A DNA stretch of 64,000 bases from assembly GCA_014155875.1 (NCBI GenBank), contig JACEFZ010017893.1, positions 532,501-596,500 on the forward strand, given 5' to 3'. Origin of the DNA: Cepaea nemoralis (Eukaryota; Mollusca; Gastropoda; Stylommatophora; Helicidae). The first letter of the stretch is position 1. Each line of letters opens with the position of its first letter. The notes under the pieces were generated by a model. It was given only the letters and a program-made list of their open reading frames with translations, did no database searches and was not told the origin of the DNA. Both the position numbers and the translations under genes were made by a program. Shown piece after piece: positions 1-13,400 of the stretch.

Positions 1-655
1 CTTCACTGCAGCTCTCTTTGCTTTCCAAGCCTGGTCTACTTCTGGCGTCCACCATGGGGGTTGCAAAAAAGGATTTTTAACACCCCTGTTGCATGCCCCT
101 TGTCTGAGGCGTCCAAGAAGGCTGTCGGTCCACTCATACCGGAAGGTCTTGCGCGCTCTCCCAGCCTTAACTTTCCTGGATTTAGAGATCAGAACTGAGC
201 ATGGCATTTGATCACTCCCATGGTCATTCAAAACAGTCCACTTTACATCAAGGACTGATGACTGGGAGACAAGTGCCAAGTCAATAGATGTGTCCGCATC
301 GCCAGGCCTCATTGCGATGTTAGTCGGCCTACCATCATTTATGCAGACCACATCGGAGTCCACCATGGCATCCGCAAGGGCAATTCCCTATCGGTTTTCT
401 CCACTGATGTCCCAATCTTTGTTCCTCGCATTGAAGTCTCCACAAATAAGTAGCCTATCACCCGGTAATTCCTCCAATTCCTTAAGCCAGTTCAAGTGTT
501 CCTTTCTGACAAAACAGTCCACTGTGGCATATACATTTATGATGTTCCATCTTAATCCCCCAATCTCCATTTGTATACCCTGGACCTATATTGCACTGTG
601 ATTCCACTGGCTCAAGTCAAGTATGCTTCACTCCATCCTCCAGGAACCTTGCCCA
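1..655 (-). mobile_element. I-like non-LTR retrotransposon, endonuclease fragment running off the left edge
   Basis: Minus-strand APE-type endonuclease, which in this family nicks target DNA before reverse transcription. Read from about 655 down to 1 it shows IINVYATVD, the metal-site motif LLICGDFNARNKDWD, then AMRPGDADTSIDLALVS and HGSDQMPCSVL. The same blocks occur in the copies at 10.4-13.5 and 26.5-29.9 kb, which makes the family call. Two lesions are visible: a TAG at about 388 where the sister copy has a glutamine codon, and a glutamine where the sisters have the histidine of the catalytic SDH motif (GSDQ against GSDH). The RT and RNase H portions would lie left of the window. Confidence 0.8.
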
Positions 656-1684
<1,029 letters not shown>

Positions 1685-1944
1685 GGGACGGATGGAGGGA
1701 GAGAAAGGTTGGTATAGCACCTGTAATATGCCACATTGGGTATGCGGAATTAGAAGGTTTAAAGGGTGAGGAGGGTTGATGTGATTTTTAACCACGTATT
1801 GAAGGATCAAATCCCACAATGCATTGTGTTATTGGTGTTGTATAAGATCAGACCACCGGTAATCCAAATGATATGGATAGGCACAGCGAAGCAAGATTAT
1901 TATACTGCGTGGTACTGATGCGAACCAGAGGAGAACCCTTTGAC

Positions 1945-2722
1945 CCAACTGAAATAATTAACAGCGAAAATGGAGAACCAATAAGTGAACAAAAATAAAT
2001 CCTAATAAGATGGAAGCAGTATTTCGAACAACATCTCAACATCCCATCAGATGTCACAGGACTTCAAGAAACCTACACAGATGCCACTGAAGAACTAGAA
2101 CCAGACATACTAAAAGAAGAAATTATAGAAGCCATCAGATTAGCCCCATTGAACAAATCACCGGGACAAGATAAAATATCAAATGAAACTAATTAAAGCA
2201 GCAAGAGAAGTAGGAACAGCATGGATACATAGACTATGCAACCATGTTTGGGTAGAACAACAGACACCATGAGACTGGGGAAACGCCATAATTATCCCAA
2301 TTTGGAAAAACAAAAGCAGCAAAAGAGATTGTACACAATACAGAGGCATTTTACTGTTGAGTCATAATGGGAAAATATTTTGCAAAATTCTTGAGAAAAT
2401 ATTACGAACTACTATAGAACCCCGGCTAAGCTTCGATTAGGAAAAACAAAGGATGCACAGGATGCCATTTTTGCTCTTGGTCAACTTATAGAAAAATCAA
2501 TCGAATTCAATGAAACACTCTGCTTGGCCTTTATCGACCAAGAAAAGGCATTTGATAGAGCAGATAGAAACAAGCTGTGGAAAATCCTTAAACATTATGG
2601 TGTGAGTACACATCTAACAAACCTATGTAGAAGCTTATATAACAAAAGTGAATGCATAGTAAGAGCAACTAGAGGACACTACTCAGAACCCTTAACCATA
2701 AAATCAGGAGTACGAACAAACA
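1945..2722 (+). pseudogene. Non-LTR retrotransposon reverse transcriptase fragment
   Basis: Plus-strand RT remains in several frames: a pre-RT region (RWKQYFEQHLN, then LNKSPGQDKI, the family's KSPG-DGI motif), then an open piece at 2524-2720 with the catalytic-aspartate motif AFIDQEKAFDRADR and IKSGVR. The polymerase YADD box is absent because the copy stops at 2722, where (CAAA)n and a CR1-like 3' end begin. Stops and frameshifts upstream show it is dead. It differs in motif wording from the RTE copies elsewhere in the window, so it is a separate family; clade not determined. Confidence 0.7.
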
Positions 2723-2885
2723 CACAAACAAACAAACAGATTTTATTTTTAAAGGGTAACAAATTGTGCATGCAGGCCTGTCTTACATTCGGCCCTTCCA
2801 ATCACTCATCTTTCGTTCATCAATAGTGCATTGGAAAAACATTGTCAAATGAATTTTGTAAACATAAACAATGCATATTACCATG
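2723..2885 (-). mobile_element. CR1-like 3' end, 5'-truncated copy
   Basis: Starts with an (AAAC)n-type simple tract, followed by TTTTATTTTTAAAGGGTAAC and a GCAGGCCTGTCTTACAT block. The same arrangement, with (GAAC)n, occurs at 34,747-34,870, where it is the 3' end of the large minus-strand CR1-like element. This copy retains only the 3' terminal ~150 bp. Confidence 0.6.
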
Positions 2886-5565
2886 TTATGAGACAGACCC
2901 ACCACCCACCCACACATCCCCCATTTACCCACACATCCCCCCACCCAACCACACACACACCCTAGGGACATATACATTCCCCCACCCATCCACCACATCC
3001 CCACACTTACACATCTCCCCACCCACACACACTCCCACCAACCACACATCCCATCCACCCACACCCAAAGCATACATACATTTCCCAACCCACACATCCC
3101 CACCCACACACATATCCCCACCCACTCACATATCCTCACTCGTCCCATTACCCACCAACAATCACCCACCCACATATACTCCTCCACCCACATACATCCA
3201 ACCATCCAGCCAGACACACATCCCTCATCCACACATCCCCTACGCACACACACACATCTCCCGCCATCTCACATATCCCACACCTACCCACACACAAATT
3301 CCGCTCCCACCCACATAATCTCCCATCTCTCCCTGTCCACTCACAGATCCCAAGCCCACCCATACAGACATCCCCCACCATCTCCTAACCTACACACACT
3401 CACCCACCCACATATCCTCTACCCATCCACACATCCCCACCCACTCATCCCGCAACCAAACATCCCTTAACCACACATCCCTTAACCATACAACCTTACC
3501 CATATACAATCACCCACCCACACATCCTCTACCCACGCACCCATCCCCCAGCCACACATCCCTTTACCACACACCCCTACCCATATACACACACATCCCC
3601 ACCCACACACACATCTCTCCACCCATACACACATCCCTCACACACATCCCCACCCACCAACACATTCCCCATTCACAAACACACACCTCCCATCCACGCA
3701 CACCCAACCCACACACATATCCCCCACCCATACACTCATCCCTCTCACACATCCCTCCACACACCTACTTATCACCCAACCACTAACACCAACACATCTC
3801 TGACTCACTCATCAACACATACATCTCCCATCTCCCCACCCACACACACTCCCACCAACCACACATCCCATCCACCCACACCCAAAGCATACATACATTT
3901 CCCAACCCACACATCCCCACCCACACACATATCCCCACCCACTCACATATCCTCACCTCGTCCCATTACCCACCAACAATCACCCACCCACATATACTCC
4001 TCCACCCACATACATCCAACCATCCAGCCAAACACACATCCCTCATCCACACATCCCCTACGCACACACACATCTCCCCGCCATCTCACATATCCCGCAC
4101 CTACCCACACACAAATTCCGCACCCACCCACATAATCTCCCATCTCTCCCAGTCCACTCACAGATCCCGAGCCCACCCATACAGACATCCCCCACCATCT
4201 CCTAACCTACACACACTCACCCACCCACATATCCTCTACCCATCCACACATCCCCACCCACTCATCCCGCAACCAAACATCCCTTAACCACACATCCCTT
4301 AACCACACAACCTTACCCATATACAATCACCCACCCACACATCCTCTACCCACCCACCCATCCCCCAGCCACACATCCCTTAACCACACACCCCTACCCA
4401 TATACACACACATCCCCACCCACACACACATCTCCCCACCCATACACACATCCCTCACACACATCCCCACCCACCAACACATTCCCCATTCACAAACACA
4501 CACCTCCCATCCACGCACACCCAACCCACACACACATCCCCCACCCATACACTCATCCCTCTCACACATCCCTCCACACACGTACTTATCACCCAACCAC
4601 TAACACCAACACATCTGACTCACTCATCAACACATACATCTCCCATCTACCCACCCACACTCACACACCCCAACCACCCCTCTAAACACACATTCCCCCA
4701 CCCTCACACACATCAATATCCACCCGCACACCCACACCCTACCACACCCCCACCCACCCATCCACACATCCTTTATCCACACCCATCTTCCCTTCCACAC
4801 AACACCACACCCACACACATCCCCAAGACACATCGATCACCCACACACACATATCCTACACATCTCCTACCCACCCACACATCCCCATCTACAATCACCC
4901 TCATCACCCACACATACATCCACCATCAAGCCACACACCCCACCCACCCAGACACATCAAGCCACACACCCCACCCACCCAGACACATCCCCCTCCCACA
5001 CACACATCCCCACATCCATCACCCATACCCATCACACACCCATTCTCCCAGCCCACACACATTCCCCCACACCCCCACACACATTCACCCACACATCCCT
5101 CACACACACACCCACCCACACACACTCCCCACCCATCCACCCAAACATCCCACACTCACACACCACACTCACACACATCCCTCACCCACACACACATCCC
5201 AAAATCCACAACTACCCCCACCTACACACATCTCCCACTCACCACACATCCCGCACACCCACATCTCCCCATCCATATACATATCCCCCACCCATCCCAT
5301 AACCCACAAACAATCATTCACCCACATATCCTCCTCCACCCACTCACCCACAACCACCTAGCCAAACACACATCCCCCACCCACACACACATCTCCCTGC
5401 CAACCCATACATCCCGCACGTACCAACACACAAACCCCTCACCCACACACACAAACCCCGCACAAACCCACACATCATGAACCCACCCACACACTCTACG
5501 ATTCCACCCACACACACACATCCTCCACCATCCCCCAACCTACTATTATGAACAAACAGACACAC
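2886..5565. repeat. CCCACC/CA-rich satellite block with an 817-bp higher-order repeat
   Basis: Almost pure A/C on the plus strand, built from variants of CCCACCCACACATCC. Above the short unit there is a long period: segments at 3,031, 3,364 and 3,560 recur at 3,848, 4,181 and 4,377, each offset by 817 bp, so about 3,010-3,830 and 3,831-4,645 are near-identical copies. A diverged partial copy lies near 5,285-5,530. The minus strand is GGGTGG-rich and may form G-quadruplexes. Tryptophan/glycine/cysteine-rich open frames across it are repeat artefacts. Confidence 0.93.
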
Positions 5566-6160
<595 letters not shown>

Positions 6161-6545
6161 TCTCTCTCACACACACACACACACACACGTAACCCCCCCC
6201 CCCACATACACACACACACGTAACCCCCCCCCCCCCCCCCATATACACACACACAAAACATACACACGCAAATACACACATATACCCACACACATACACA
6301 ATCCACAACCGTGTACACATACTTACGCACACGTACTCACATAACACACGAATACACACTCCCTCGCATACACTGCATGCATGCACACTTACACACACAA
6401 ATATATACACATACATACATAAACGAGCAAACACACATACATACTCACATGTACACACGCACATAATATAACCACATATAAACACATGCACGCACACCTT
6501 AACACACGTACAGACAAACACACACACAAGCACACACTTGTATGA
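6161..6545. repeat. (CA)n-rich tract with poly-C runs
   Basis: ACACAC runs interrupted by two C homopolymers (about 6,190-6,202 and 6,223-6,240) and by degenerate CACATA/CACGCA units up to 6,540. No gene. Confidence 0.92.
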
Positions 6546-6555
6546 TATATGTATC

Positions 6556-7409
6556 ACTTCCTTGAATCTGAAGACTGAGTTTATTCAGTTGCTCAAAAAT
6601 ATCAACTAAATAAGGAAGGCGCATGATCCATTCCTCATCATCCAGCCAGGCAAAACATTCCATCTAAATTTCAAAAAAAAAAATAATAATTTGAGCTTGT
6701 CTCTCAGCTCATATACTGGCGCAGTTACATTTCCTCTTGACATCCATCACACATTTGTGTGGAAAAGAAGCAAATGGTGGCCGGCATCCATGCCAAAGCA
6801 TAACTGCTTGAAAAGCCGTGAGCTGAGAGCTCCTTCTTTGGCAAAATTCACTATTTTAACGGTTTGATCTGAAACCTTCCCTAATTGAGCTGGAAGAGTT
6901 TTTTTTTTTTTTTTAGGCCATGATGGATCATACAATAAATGCCTTTCACTTTTGGGGCACGTTTCTTCACACTAACTTGAAATCCTGATTTGTTCCCCAA
7001 CTCCATCTATAGTGCACCAACATATATTATCCTATAAATGATATTTTTATTCAAGGAAAGATGAAACCTTTTCCAAAATATCAGAGGCCTTGGTAGCTGT
7101 TTCAAGACGAGAAGGAAAAAGAAGCTCTTCTTTAAATGATCCTGAATGCACATATTTTGCAAACACCATCAAGTGAGAACACGATGCCACATCATTCGAT
7201 TCATTAATTTGAATCAAATACAGCCCAAATGTTGCAGACTCTTTGCACAACTTGATTCTTGGTGTATATGGCCTTATCGTTAATCCTCTTTTGAACAGTA
7301 TCGTTTGATAGTGAAACCACTGCAAATGGTTTTTTCTGATCCATTCCCAACACAATTTCCACCATCTTGGGACAACAAGGTTTGATCAAAATTTACCCGA
7401 TTGTATGGG
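6556..7409 (-). pseudogene. hAT (Buster/ZBED5-like) transposase pseudogene
   Basis: Four minus-strand pieces in shifting frames, in the order of a Buster-type hAT transposase: LIKPCCPKMVEIVLG and VSLSNDTVQKRI (7,204-7,389); VASCSHLMVFAKYVHSG (within 7,047-7,355); VKIVNFAKEGALSSRLF and LLLFHTNV (6,747-6,935); and LPYLVDIFEQLNKLSLQIQG (6,556-6,640). These are the regions through the catalytic core and insertion domain. Where the family has a DEST-type motif holding the first catalytic aspartate, this copy reads INESND, so that aspartate is lost. The BED finger and C-terminal dimerisation domain are missing. Confidence 0.75.
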
Positions 7410-7511
7410 GGTTTTTTCTGCTTCGCTAGCGTACCAAATTAAGGAAAGGTGTATTTTCCACCTCATTGCACTTTCATTAAGAGTACATTGCTACCCATCA
7501 TCAAAGTCCAT
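7410..7511. repeat. 102-bp direct repeat, left copy (candidate long target-site duplication)
   Basis: Matches 9,838-9,939 over 102 bp with one substitution (G/A near 7,449). The two copies bracket the non-LTR element at 7,512-9,837; similarity stops at the shared GG and CCAT ends. Confidence 0.9.
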
Positions 7512-7572
7512 TCATTGGCACCTTGCCGTCTTGACAGACGATAGTTTGTGCTTTAAAAAGGCATAATAACTT

Positions 7573-8820
7573 TTAACTATGGCGGTAGCGAGTGTGACTG
7601 ATAAGGCCAATTTGCGCTGTAAATGTCCGTTCACAGTGGGTGCATGTGAACACGTGGTCATTTCCACCATCATGCACCATCTTACGTCTCAAACTCTTGG
7701 TGTGTGACTTTTCTGCAATAATTTTCTCCTTTGACTTTATTCCATTTCTGATATTTGCCCTCCATGCAACACGTTCAGCGGCGACTTGCTCCCAATGTGC
7801 ATTATCAATGCCTGTATCAATCATGTCCCGCTTACACACATCTTTGTATCGTAGTAGAGGCCGACCCTGAGATCTCTTACCCATCTGTAATTCACCAAAA
7901 AAGATATCCTTTGGTATTCTACCATCATCCATCCTCCTAAGATGTCCTATCCATCTAAGTCTACGAAGACTGAGCATGGAATAAACTGTCACACAACCTG
8001 ATCTTTCCAATACTTCAGTATTTGTGATTTTGTCTTGCCACTTAATACCAAGCATATGAAAGCTGTTTAAGTTGTTCTCTTGGTGTGAGTAAGTTGTCCA
8101 GGTTTCACTGCCATAGAGAAGAGTACTAAGGACACAGGCTTGATAGACAAGGACTTTTGTTTTGGCAGTAAGCTTCCTGTTCTCCCAGACTCTTTTTCTT
8201 AACCTGTTCATTGTTGTTGCTGCCTTACCAATCCGGATGTTGATTTCCTGATCTAGGGATAATTTGCTATTTACCACTGATCCTAGATATGTAAAATGGT
8301 CTACTATCTCTAGTTCGGCGTCGTCAATAAAGATTGATGGTACCCCATGTGCACCTTGTGACATAATCTGTGTCTTCTTTTTGCTAATTGTTAAACCAAA
8401 TTCAGAACAAGCATTGGAGAATGCAGATAGTAGACATTGCAATTCTTCCTCAGAGTGGGTCGTAACTGCAGCATCATCTGCAAAAAGCAACTCTCTGATC
8501 AGTACCCTCCTAATTTTGGTCTTAGCCTTCAATCTCTGAGCATTGTAGAGGCCGCCATCTGAGCGTGAGTGAATGTATATACCACCATCCTGATCATGAA
8601 ATGCATATTTCAGTAGAAGTGAAAAGTATATTCCAAAGAGGGTGGGAGCTAGTACACAACCTTGCTTAACTCCACTCTTGATTTCAAATTCTTCAGAAGT
8701 TGCACCATCAAACTTGATTATACCCTTCATGCCTGTGTGGAACGATTCCACAATGGACAGAAGAGTTGGTGGGCAGCCAATCTTCTTTAGTGCCTTGAAC
8801 AGACCCTCACGACTGACCAA
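7573..8820 (-). CDS. Non-LTR RT, C-terminal half with C2H2 zinc finger
   Basis: 415-codon open frame. Near the start GVKQGCVLAPTLFGIYF, then LLFADDAAVTTH, the FADD polymerase box; thumb region YLGSVVNS and LYGSETW. The last 25 residues form a Cys2-His2 finger, CTHCERTF...GLISHTRYRH, spacing C-x2-C-x12-H-x4-H. Such terminal fingers are known in several metazoan non-LTR clades and probably help nucleic-acid binding; the exact clade is not assigned. The frame also continues upstream of the ATG to the FIDLTKAF motif near 8,855. Confidence 0.85.
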   Translation of the reverse strand: MVSREGLFKALKKIGCPPTLLSIVESFHTGMKGIIKFDGATSEEFEIKSGVKQGCVLAPTLFGIYFSLLLKYAFHDQDGGIYIHSRSDGGLYNAQRLKAKTKIRRVLIRELLFADDAAVTTHSEEELQCLLSAFSNACSEFGLTISKKKTQIMSQGAHGVPSIFIDDAELEIVDHFTYLGSVVNSKLSLDQEINIRIGKAATTMNRLRKRVWENRKLTAKTKVLVYQACVLSTLLYGSETWTTYSHQENNLNSFHMLGIKWQDKITNTEVLERSGCVTVYSMLSLRRLRWIGHLRRMDDGRIPKDIFFGELQMGKRSQGRPLLRYKDVCKRDMIDTGIDNAHWEQVAAERVAWRANIRNGIKSKEKIIAEKSHTKSLRRKMVHDGGNDHVFTCTHCERTFTAQIGLISHTRYRHS

Positions 8821-8872
8821 ATCAAATGCCTTTGTGAGGTCGATGAAGGCAATAAACAGTGGTTGATTCTGC

Positions 8873-9837
8873 TCACGGCATTTTTTCTTGCATTTGTCGC
8901 AATGAGAATATCATATCAGTGGTAGACCGGTTCTGTCGAAAGCCACACTGTGATTCGGGGTAGACTTGATCTCCTAGGACTTGAAGTCTGCGCAGAACAA
9001 TTCTGGCAAATACTTTTCCAACAATACACAGAAGTGAGATACCCCTATAGTTGTTGCAGTCGCTCCGATCGCCCTTGTTCTTGTACAGTGTTATGATGCT
9101 TGAATCTTTGAAATCCTGTGGGACTTGTCCTTCACGCCAGCATAGCTCTATTAGCTGGTGGATCTGTATAGTGAGTGTGTCTTTCCCACTCCTGATAACC
9201 TCTATTGGAATCCCATCCTTACCTGGAGCCTTGCCAGATGCAAGTTCATTTATAGCACACTTAACTTCTGTCATGGTGGGAAGTGTGTCCAGGTGGTCAA
9301 GAGTTGGTAGAGCCTCTATGGCGTTGAGGGCATCATCCGCTAGTTTGGTCTCACTTGTGTAAAGCTCCAAATAGTGCTCTACCCATCTGTCCATCTGCTG
9401 TTTCTTATCAGTGATGATTTCTCCAGTCAAGGTTTTCAATGGTGCACTTCTTTTGATCACTGGACCGCAGGCTTTCTTTATTCCTTCATACATGCTTCTT
9501 ATGTCTCCCTTATCACTTGCGATTTGAATGGACTCACATAACTTGATCCAATAATCATTTGCACACTGCCTGGCAGCCTTTTGCACATCCTTCCTAGCTT
9601 GCCTTAGCTCACTCAGAGTGTTACGCGTTGGTCTTTCCTTGTTTCTTAAGAGAGCTTTCTTCTTCTTATCAATCAAGGGCTGCAGAGTCTCGCTGTTGGC
9701 CGCAAACCAGTCCTGCCTCTTATGATCCACAGTGCCGTAAACCCCTACGGCAGTTTTGTAAAGAGTTTCCTTAATTTGACCCCACTTTTCATTTACTGTA
9801 CAATTTTCTGGTGTATCAGTGAAAGCGTCTTCACGCT
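8873..9837 (-). CDS. Non-LTR RT, N-terminal half (linker and fingers)
   Basis: Open from the truncated 5' end (frame extends above the ATG at 9,730 to about 9,837, with KRQDWFAANSETLQPL). RT landmarks: LASGKAPGKDGIPIEVIRSG, IITLYKNKGDRSDCNNYRGISLL and ESQCGFRQNRSTTDMIF. It ends early at 8,873 in a T6 run; the other frame continues directly with FIAFIDLTKAF (first catalytic aspartate). One indel in the homopolymer therefore separates it from the next piece, which could be mutation or base-calling error. Confidence 0.8.
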
Positions 9838-9939
9838 GGTTTTTTCTGCTTCGCTAGCGTACCAAATTAAGGAAAAGTGTATTTTCCACCTCATTGCACT
9901 TTCATTAAGAGTACATTGCTACCCATCATCAAAGTCCAT
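9838..9939. repeat. 102-bp direct repeat, right copy (candidate long target-site duplication)
   Basis: Right-hand partner of 7,410-7,511; 101 of 102 bases agree. Confidence 0.9.
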
Positions 9940-10423
9940 AGCGATATGAGAACTCACATCATAAGCGATGATTGGCGATCTTATCGTGAGTTGCGAAACA
10001 GCAACGTGGGATACCTTCACGATTTTGTTAATCTTTCCCGAAATTTCGTTCAGCCAGAAGATACACGCAGTTGTGCACACACAAACAATTGAAAGACTTT
10101 GGCTCACGCAAAAACGAAAATAAAACACATCTCCTGCAAGAGCACTTTTCGTCAGCAACATTCGAGATTTTGACGATGGTAATATGGAAGTTCTCTTTTG
10201 AGATAAGCTGTCTTTCCTGAATTCTTGGCTTCCTAACGTGAACAATACCAGTGAACACATAGGAAATGCATGTATAGCTAGGTCTCCTTACTTTGGGAAG
10301 CTATTCGTTTTCTCTTCTTCATAAATGAATTCGGAACGCTAAAAGTCACGATCGTCAGAAGTAGATATTGCAGTTGACGCAAAGAAATATTTTTTGACAA
10401 TGCACAAATATGGGAGATAATGT
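9940..10423. other. Unassigned interval
   Basis: Short open frames on the minus strand have no recognised motif. If the 102-bp repeat is a target duplication, this was once contiguous with the hAT pseudogene at 7,409. Confidence 0.35.
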
Positions 10424-13400
10424 TAGTTAGTTAGTTAGTCGACAGATCATCCTCGTTGCACATCGAACCATTCAGTCCATAAGTGCTCGGATCCCCTCCT
10501 CAGCAAATCCCGCAGCGTGTAGCGGCTAACGACGCCAGTTCTGTGTTGGTTTATCAATCTTCTTTGGCTTCCTGCGTAGTGTTCTTGTTTGGCCACCCCT
10601 CTTTTAATTTGCTGCTCCCGCAGTCTGGCCATTGTTGTAGATTCACAGTCATCACTTGGTTCTCGCAAAAGTCTCACTTCTCGTAGAGCATTCAGAATGT
10701 CAGCCTGGTCCATGGCGCGTCCGCCCTCCACAGTAGCCTCCCCTGCGAGCTTGTCAGCCCGCTCATTTCCTTGTACTCCCGCATGACCTGGCACGAAGAT
10801 GAAACTAATCTTTGCCAGCCGAGACCGCTTCAGAGGCAGCAACCATTCTCTTCGGATCGACCCCTCCTCTATCCTCTTGATCATGTTCATTGAGTCGCTA
10901 AGGAAACAAGCCCTAGTGAATGTCTGTGTCTCGAGCCATGTTATTGCTTTACTTACTGCCATGACTTCCATGGTCAGGCTACTTGTGGTTTCAGTGAAAG
11001 CACCAGAGTCCTCCTTCACAATTCTCTCTCCGGCCCGAGCTGTAAAGGCCCATGAGCTTCTCACATGTCGGACGACCGACCCATCTGTGTAGATGACCGC
11101 GTCACCGTCTAGCGAATTCTCGAAAATCAACGCTTGTACTTCAGCCTCAACAGCAGCCGGATTTTCTTGTCTGCATTTTCTATCTAGTTGGATGCAAACT
11201 GAAAAGGATGTGCAGAAATCTGTTGGCACTTGCACCCACTCCTCGCCAGGTTCTAAGTCCTCAAGTGAACACACCTGTTGAAGAATGTCTTCGGCTTGAC
11301 CCATCCACGACCGTCCTCTTTTTAACCTGCTGCCCTTCACCTTCCTAATTTCACTATGCAGTGGATGTTGTGTGTTTGCGTTAATTCTGAGGTAGGCGCG
11401 TGCCCTGCAAACTTGTATTCTCTCTTCAATGGTTGGAAAATCAAGAAGGTAGCGCATCGCCCTGCATGCTGTATCTCTTGTACATCCAAGAATAATGCGC
11501 ATAGCTTCATTCTGTATCCTTTCCATCCTTTCTATCTGCTTATGGCTGAGAGTCAGGATTGCCATTGCATACTCCAAAACAGACATGACCAGCCCCTCGT
11601 ACAGTAGACATAGATGGCGCTGCTCACAGTTTGCTGCCGCCATAACCCGCATCGCTGCTAAACCCCGCTTTGCCTTTGTTATCACCTGGTCTATGTGCAC
11701 ATTATAAGCAAGGCTTCGATCAAATCGTATCCCCAGGTAATTCATTGCCTGCGTTCTTTCCACCGTCTCTGAACACAGCATTACAGTTGGTGTTGGATTG
11801 TTGACAATATGATTATTCAACGAGAACCAAGTCACTGTTGCCTTTGTTGGGTTGACCATTGCCCCAGCTTCATCACACCAAGTACTTATGCGATTGAGTT
11901 CGGTTTGTAGTTCCACAGCAACCTCCTCTCTATCCTTACCCTGACGATACACTAAAACATCATCGGCATACGACAATGTCCTGCCAGGTCCAGTGATCTG
12001 CTCACTGGTGATTCTCACTGTGTAGGCGTTGAACAGTACCGGAGATAATGGTGATCCCTGTGGTAGGCCAGGATATATTGTTGTTGGTTCCGAAGTCCAA
12101 CTGCCACATCTAAAAACTACTTTCCGTTGGTAGAGGGCTGCAGCGACCCAACTAAGGAGGAATGGACTTACGTCTAGTTCAAGAAGCTGAAACATTAAAA
12201 AATCCAGTGGTACTCTGTTGTATGCGTCCTCAAGATCAATCGCTGCAGCAACGGTTTCAGTGCCTGAGTGGAAACCTTCATAGACATCATGGGCAAAGAC
12301 TGCTGCATTGGTCCAGGTTTCTCTTTTTGGACGGTACCCACCCAGGGTAGGTGGGAAAACACCTTGCCTCTCTAGTTGGCTTGATATTTTCCTGGCAATT
12401 ACCTTCTCCAGCAGCTTGCCTATTGTATTCTGCATGGTTATAATTCGATATCCCTGAATTTTTTTGTGGTCTTTGTCAGGCTTCGGCAAGGGAATCAGAT
12501 AGCTGTGTAACCATTCCTCCTTGATGCTAGCACTCCCTATACTGTTGTTGTACATGTCTGCTAGTTTCTCTAGCTCATTGTCGGTACACCTATTTATGTC
12601 GTCGTATCTTATGCCATCAGGACCTGGAGCACTGTTTTTTGATCGTCGAAGCACAGCCTTGATTTCTTTCACTGTCACTGTGTCTTCCTCCGAAGTGTTC
12701 TGGGCCTTGCATCTGTCTGAGGTGACCTCCTTGGCCAGATTTCGGCCTCCCATGTCTGTCTGGTTGCCCTGCTCAAGGTAGCGTTCAAAGAGGGCTTTGC
12801 CCTTGTCCTCGTCAGTCCTCTGCCAGGTGAGGTCAGCACCTTGGAAGTCTGAAATGCTCTTATTCTTGACTACACCACTCATGCTTTTATGTAGTCGCCA
12901 GAACAATTTCAGTGACTTGTCTGTGCTTACTCTTTGACACACCTCTGCCCATTTTTCGCTTTTAACCACCTTGACCAGTTTTTTGAAATAGCTTACTTTT
13001 GTGTGCATCTCTCTTTCTAAGTGCAAGCAGGGACTAGGATGACCAGCTCTGTTCTTCTTGGCATTTTGCCATCTCCTTACAGCACTACGCTTATCCACCC
13101 AAGCCTTCTCCACCTCGAAACTCCACCACGGTGGCTGCTCCCAGCTTTTTTTCCTGCCCTGAAACGTTCTGCGCTTGTCACGTCTTATTTTACTCACCAC
13201 ATCTTGCCCTGTACTGTCATACTGGAACGTCTTTACCTTTAGCTTGTGCTGCCTGGTTCTGCCTTTCTCCACCAATATGCTGCATGGGTGGTGGTCGCTG
13301 CCATGGTGTCCTAGGACACCCCATCTACACACTGTAGTGAGTGAAGGTGAAACTAGCGCCAGATCAATAGCACTGTCCTTCATCGCCTGGACGGCTTGCT

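Larger units (their letters stand above)
7512..9837 (-). mobile_element. Non-LTR retrotransposon with C-terminal C2H2 finger, 5'-truncated
   Basis: Minus-strand element that keeps the endonuclease-RT linker, the whole RT and the C-terminus, then a short 3' tail (7,512-7,572) without poly(A). It has lost its endonuclease. Both ends abut the 102-bp direct repeats, as expected if they are the target duplication. The two coding halves are described separately. Confidence 0.8.

Noticed and set aside
2783..5565. Many overlapping Cys/Gly/Trp-rich or Pro/Thr/His-rich open frames
   Set aside because: They are translations of the CCCACC/CA satellite in several frames; no start context, no domain, same peptide on repeated units.
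7640..8866. Plus-strand open frames opposite the zinc-finger RT
   Set aside because: Antisense shadows of a clearly coding minus-strand RT.
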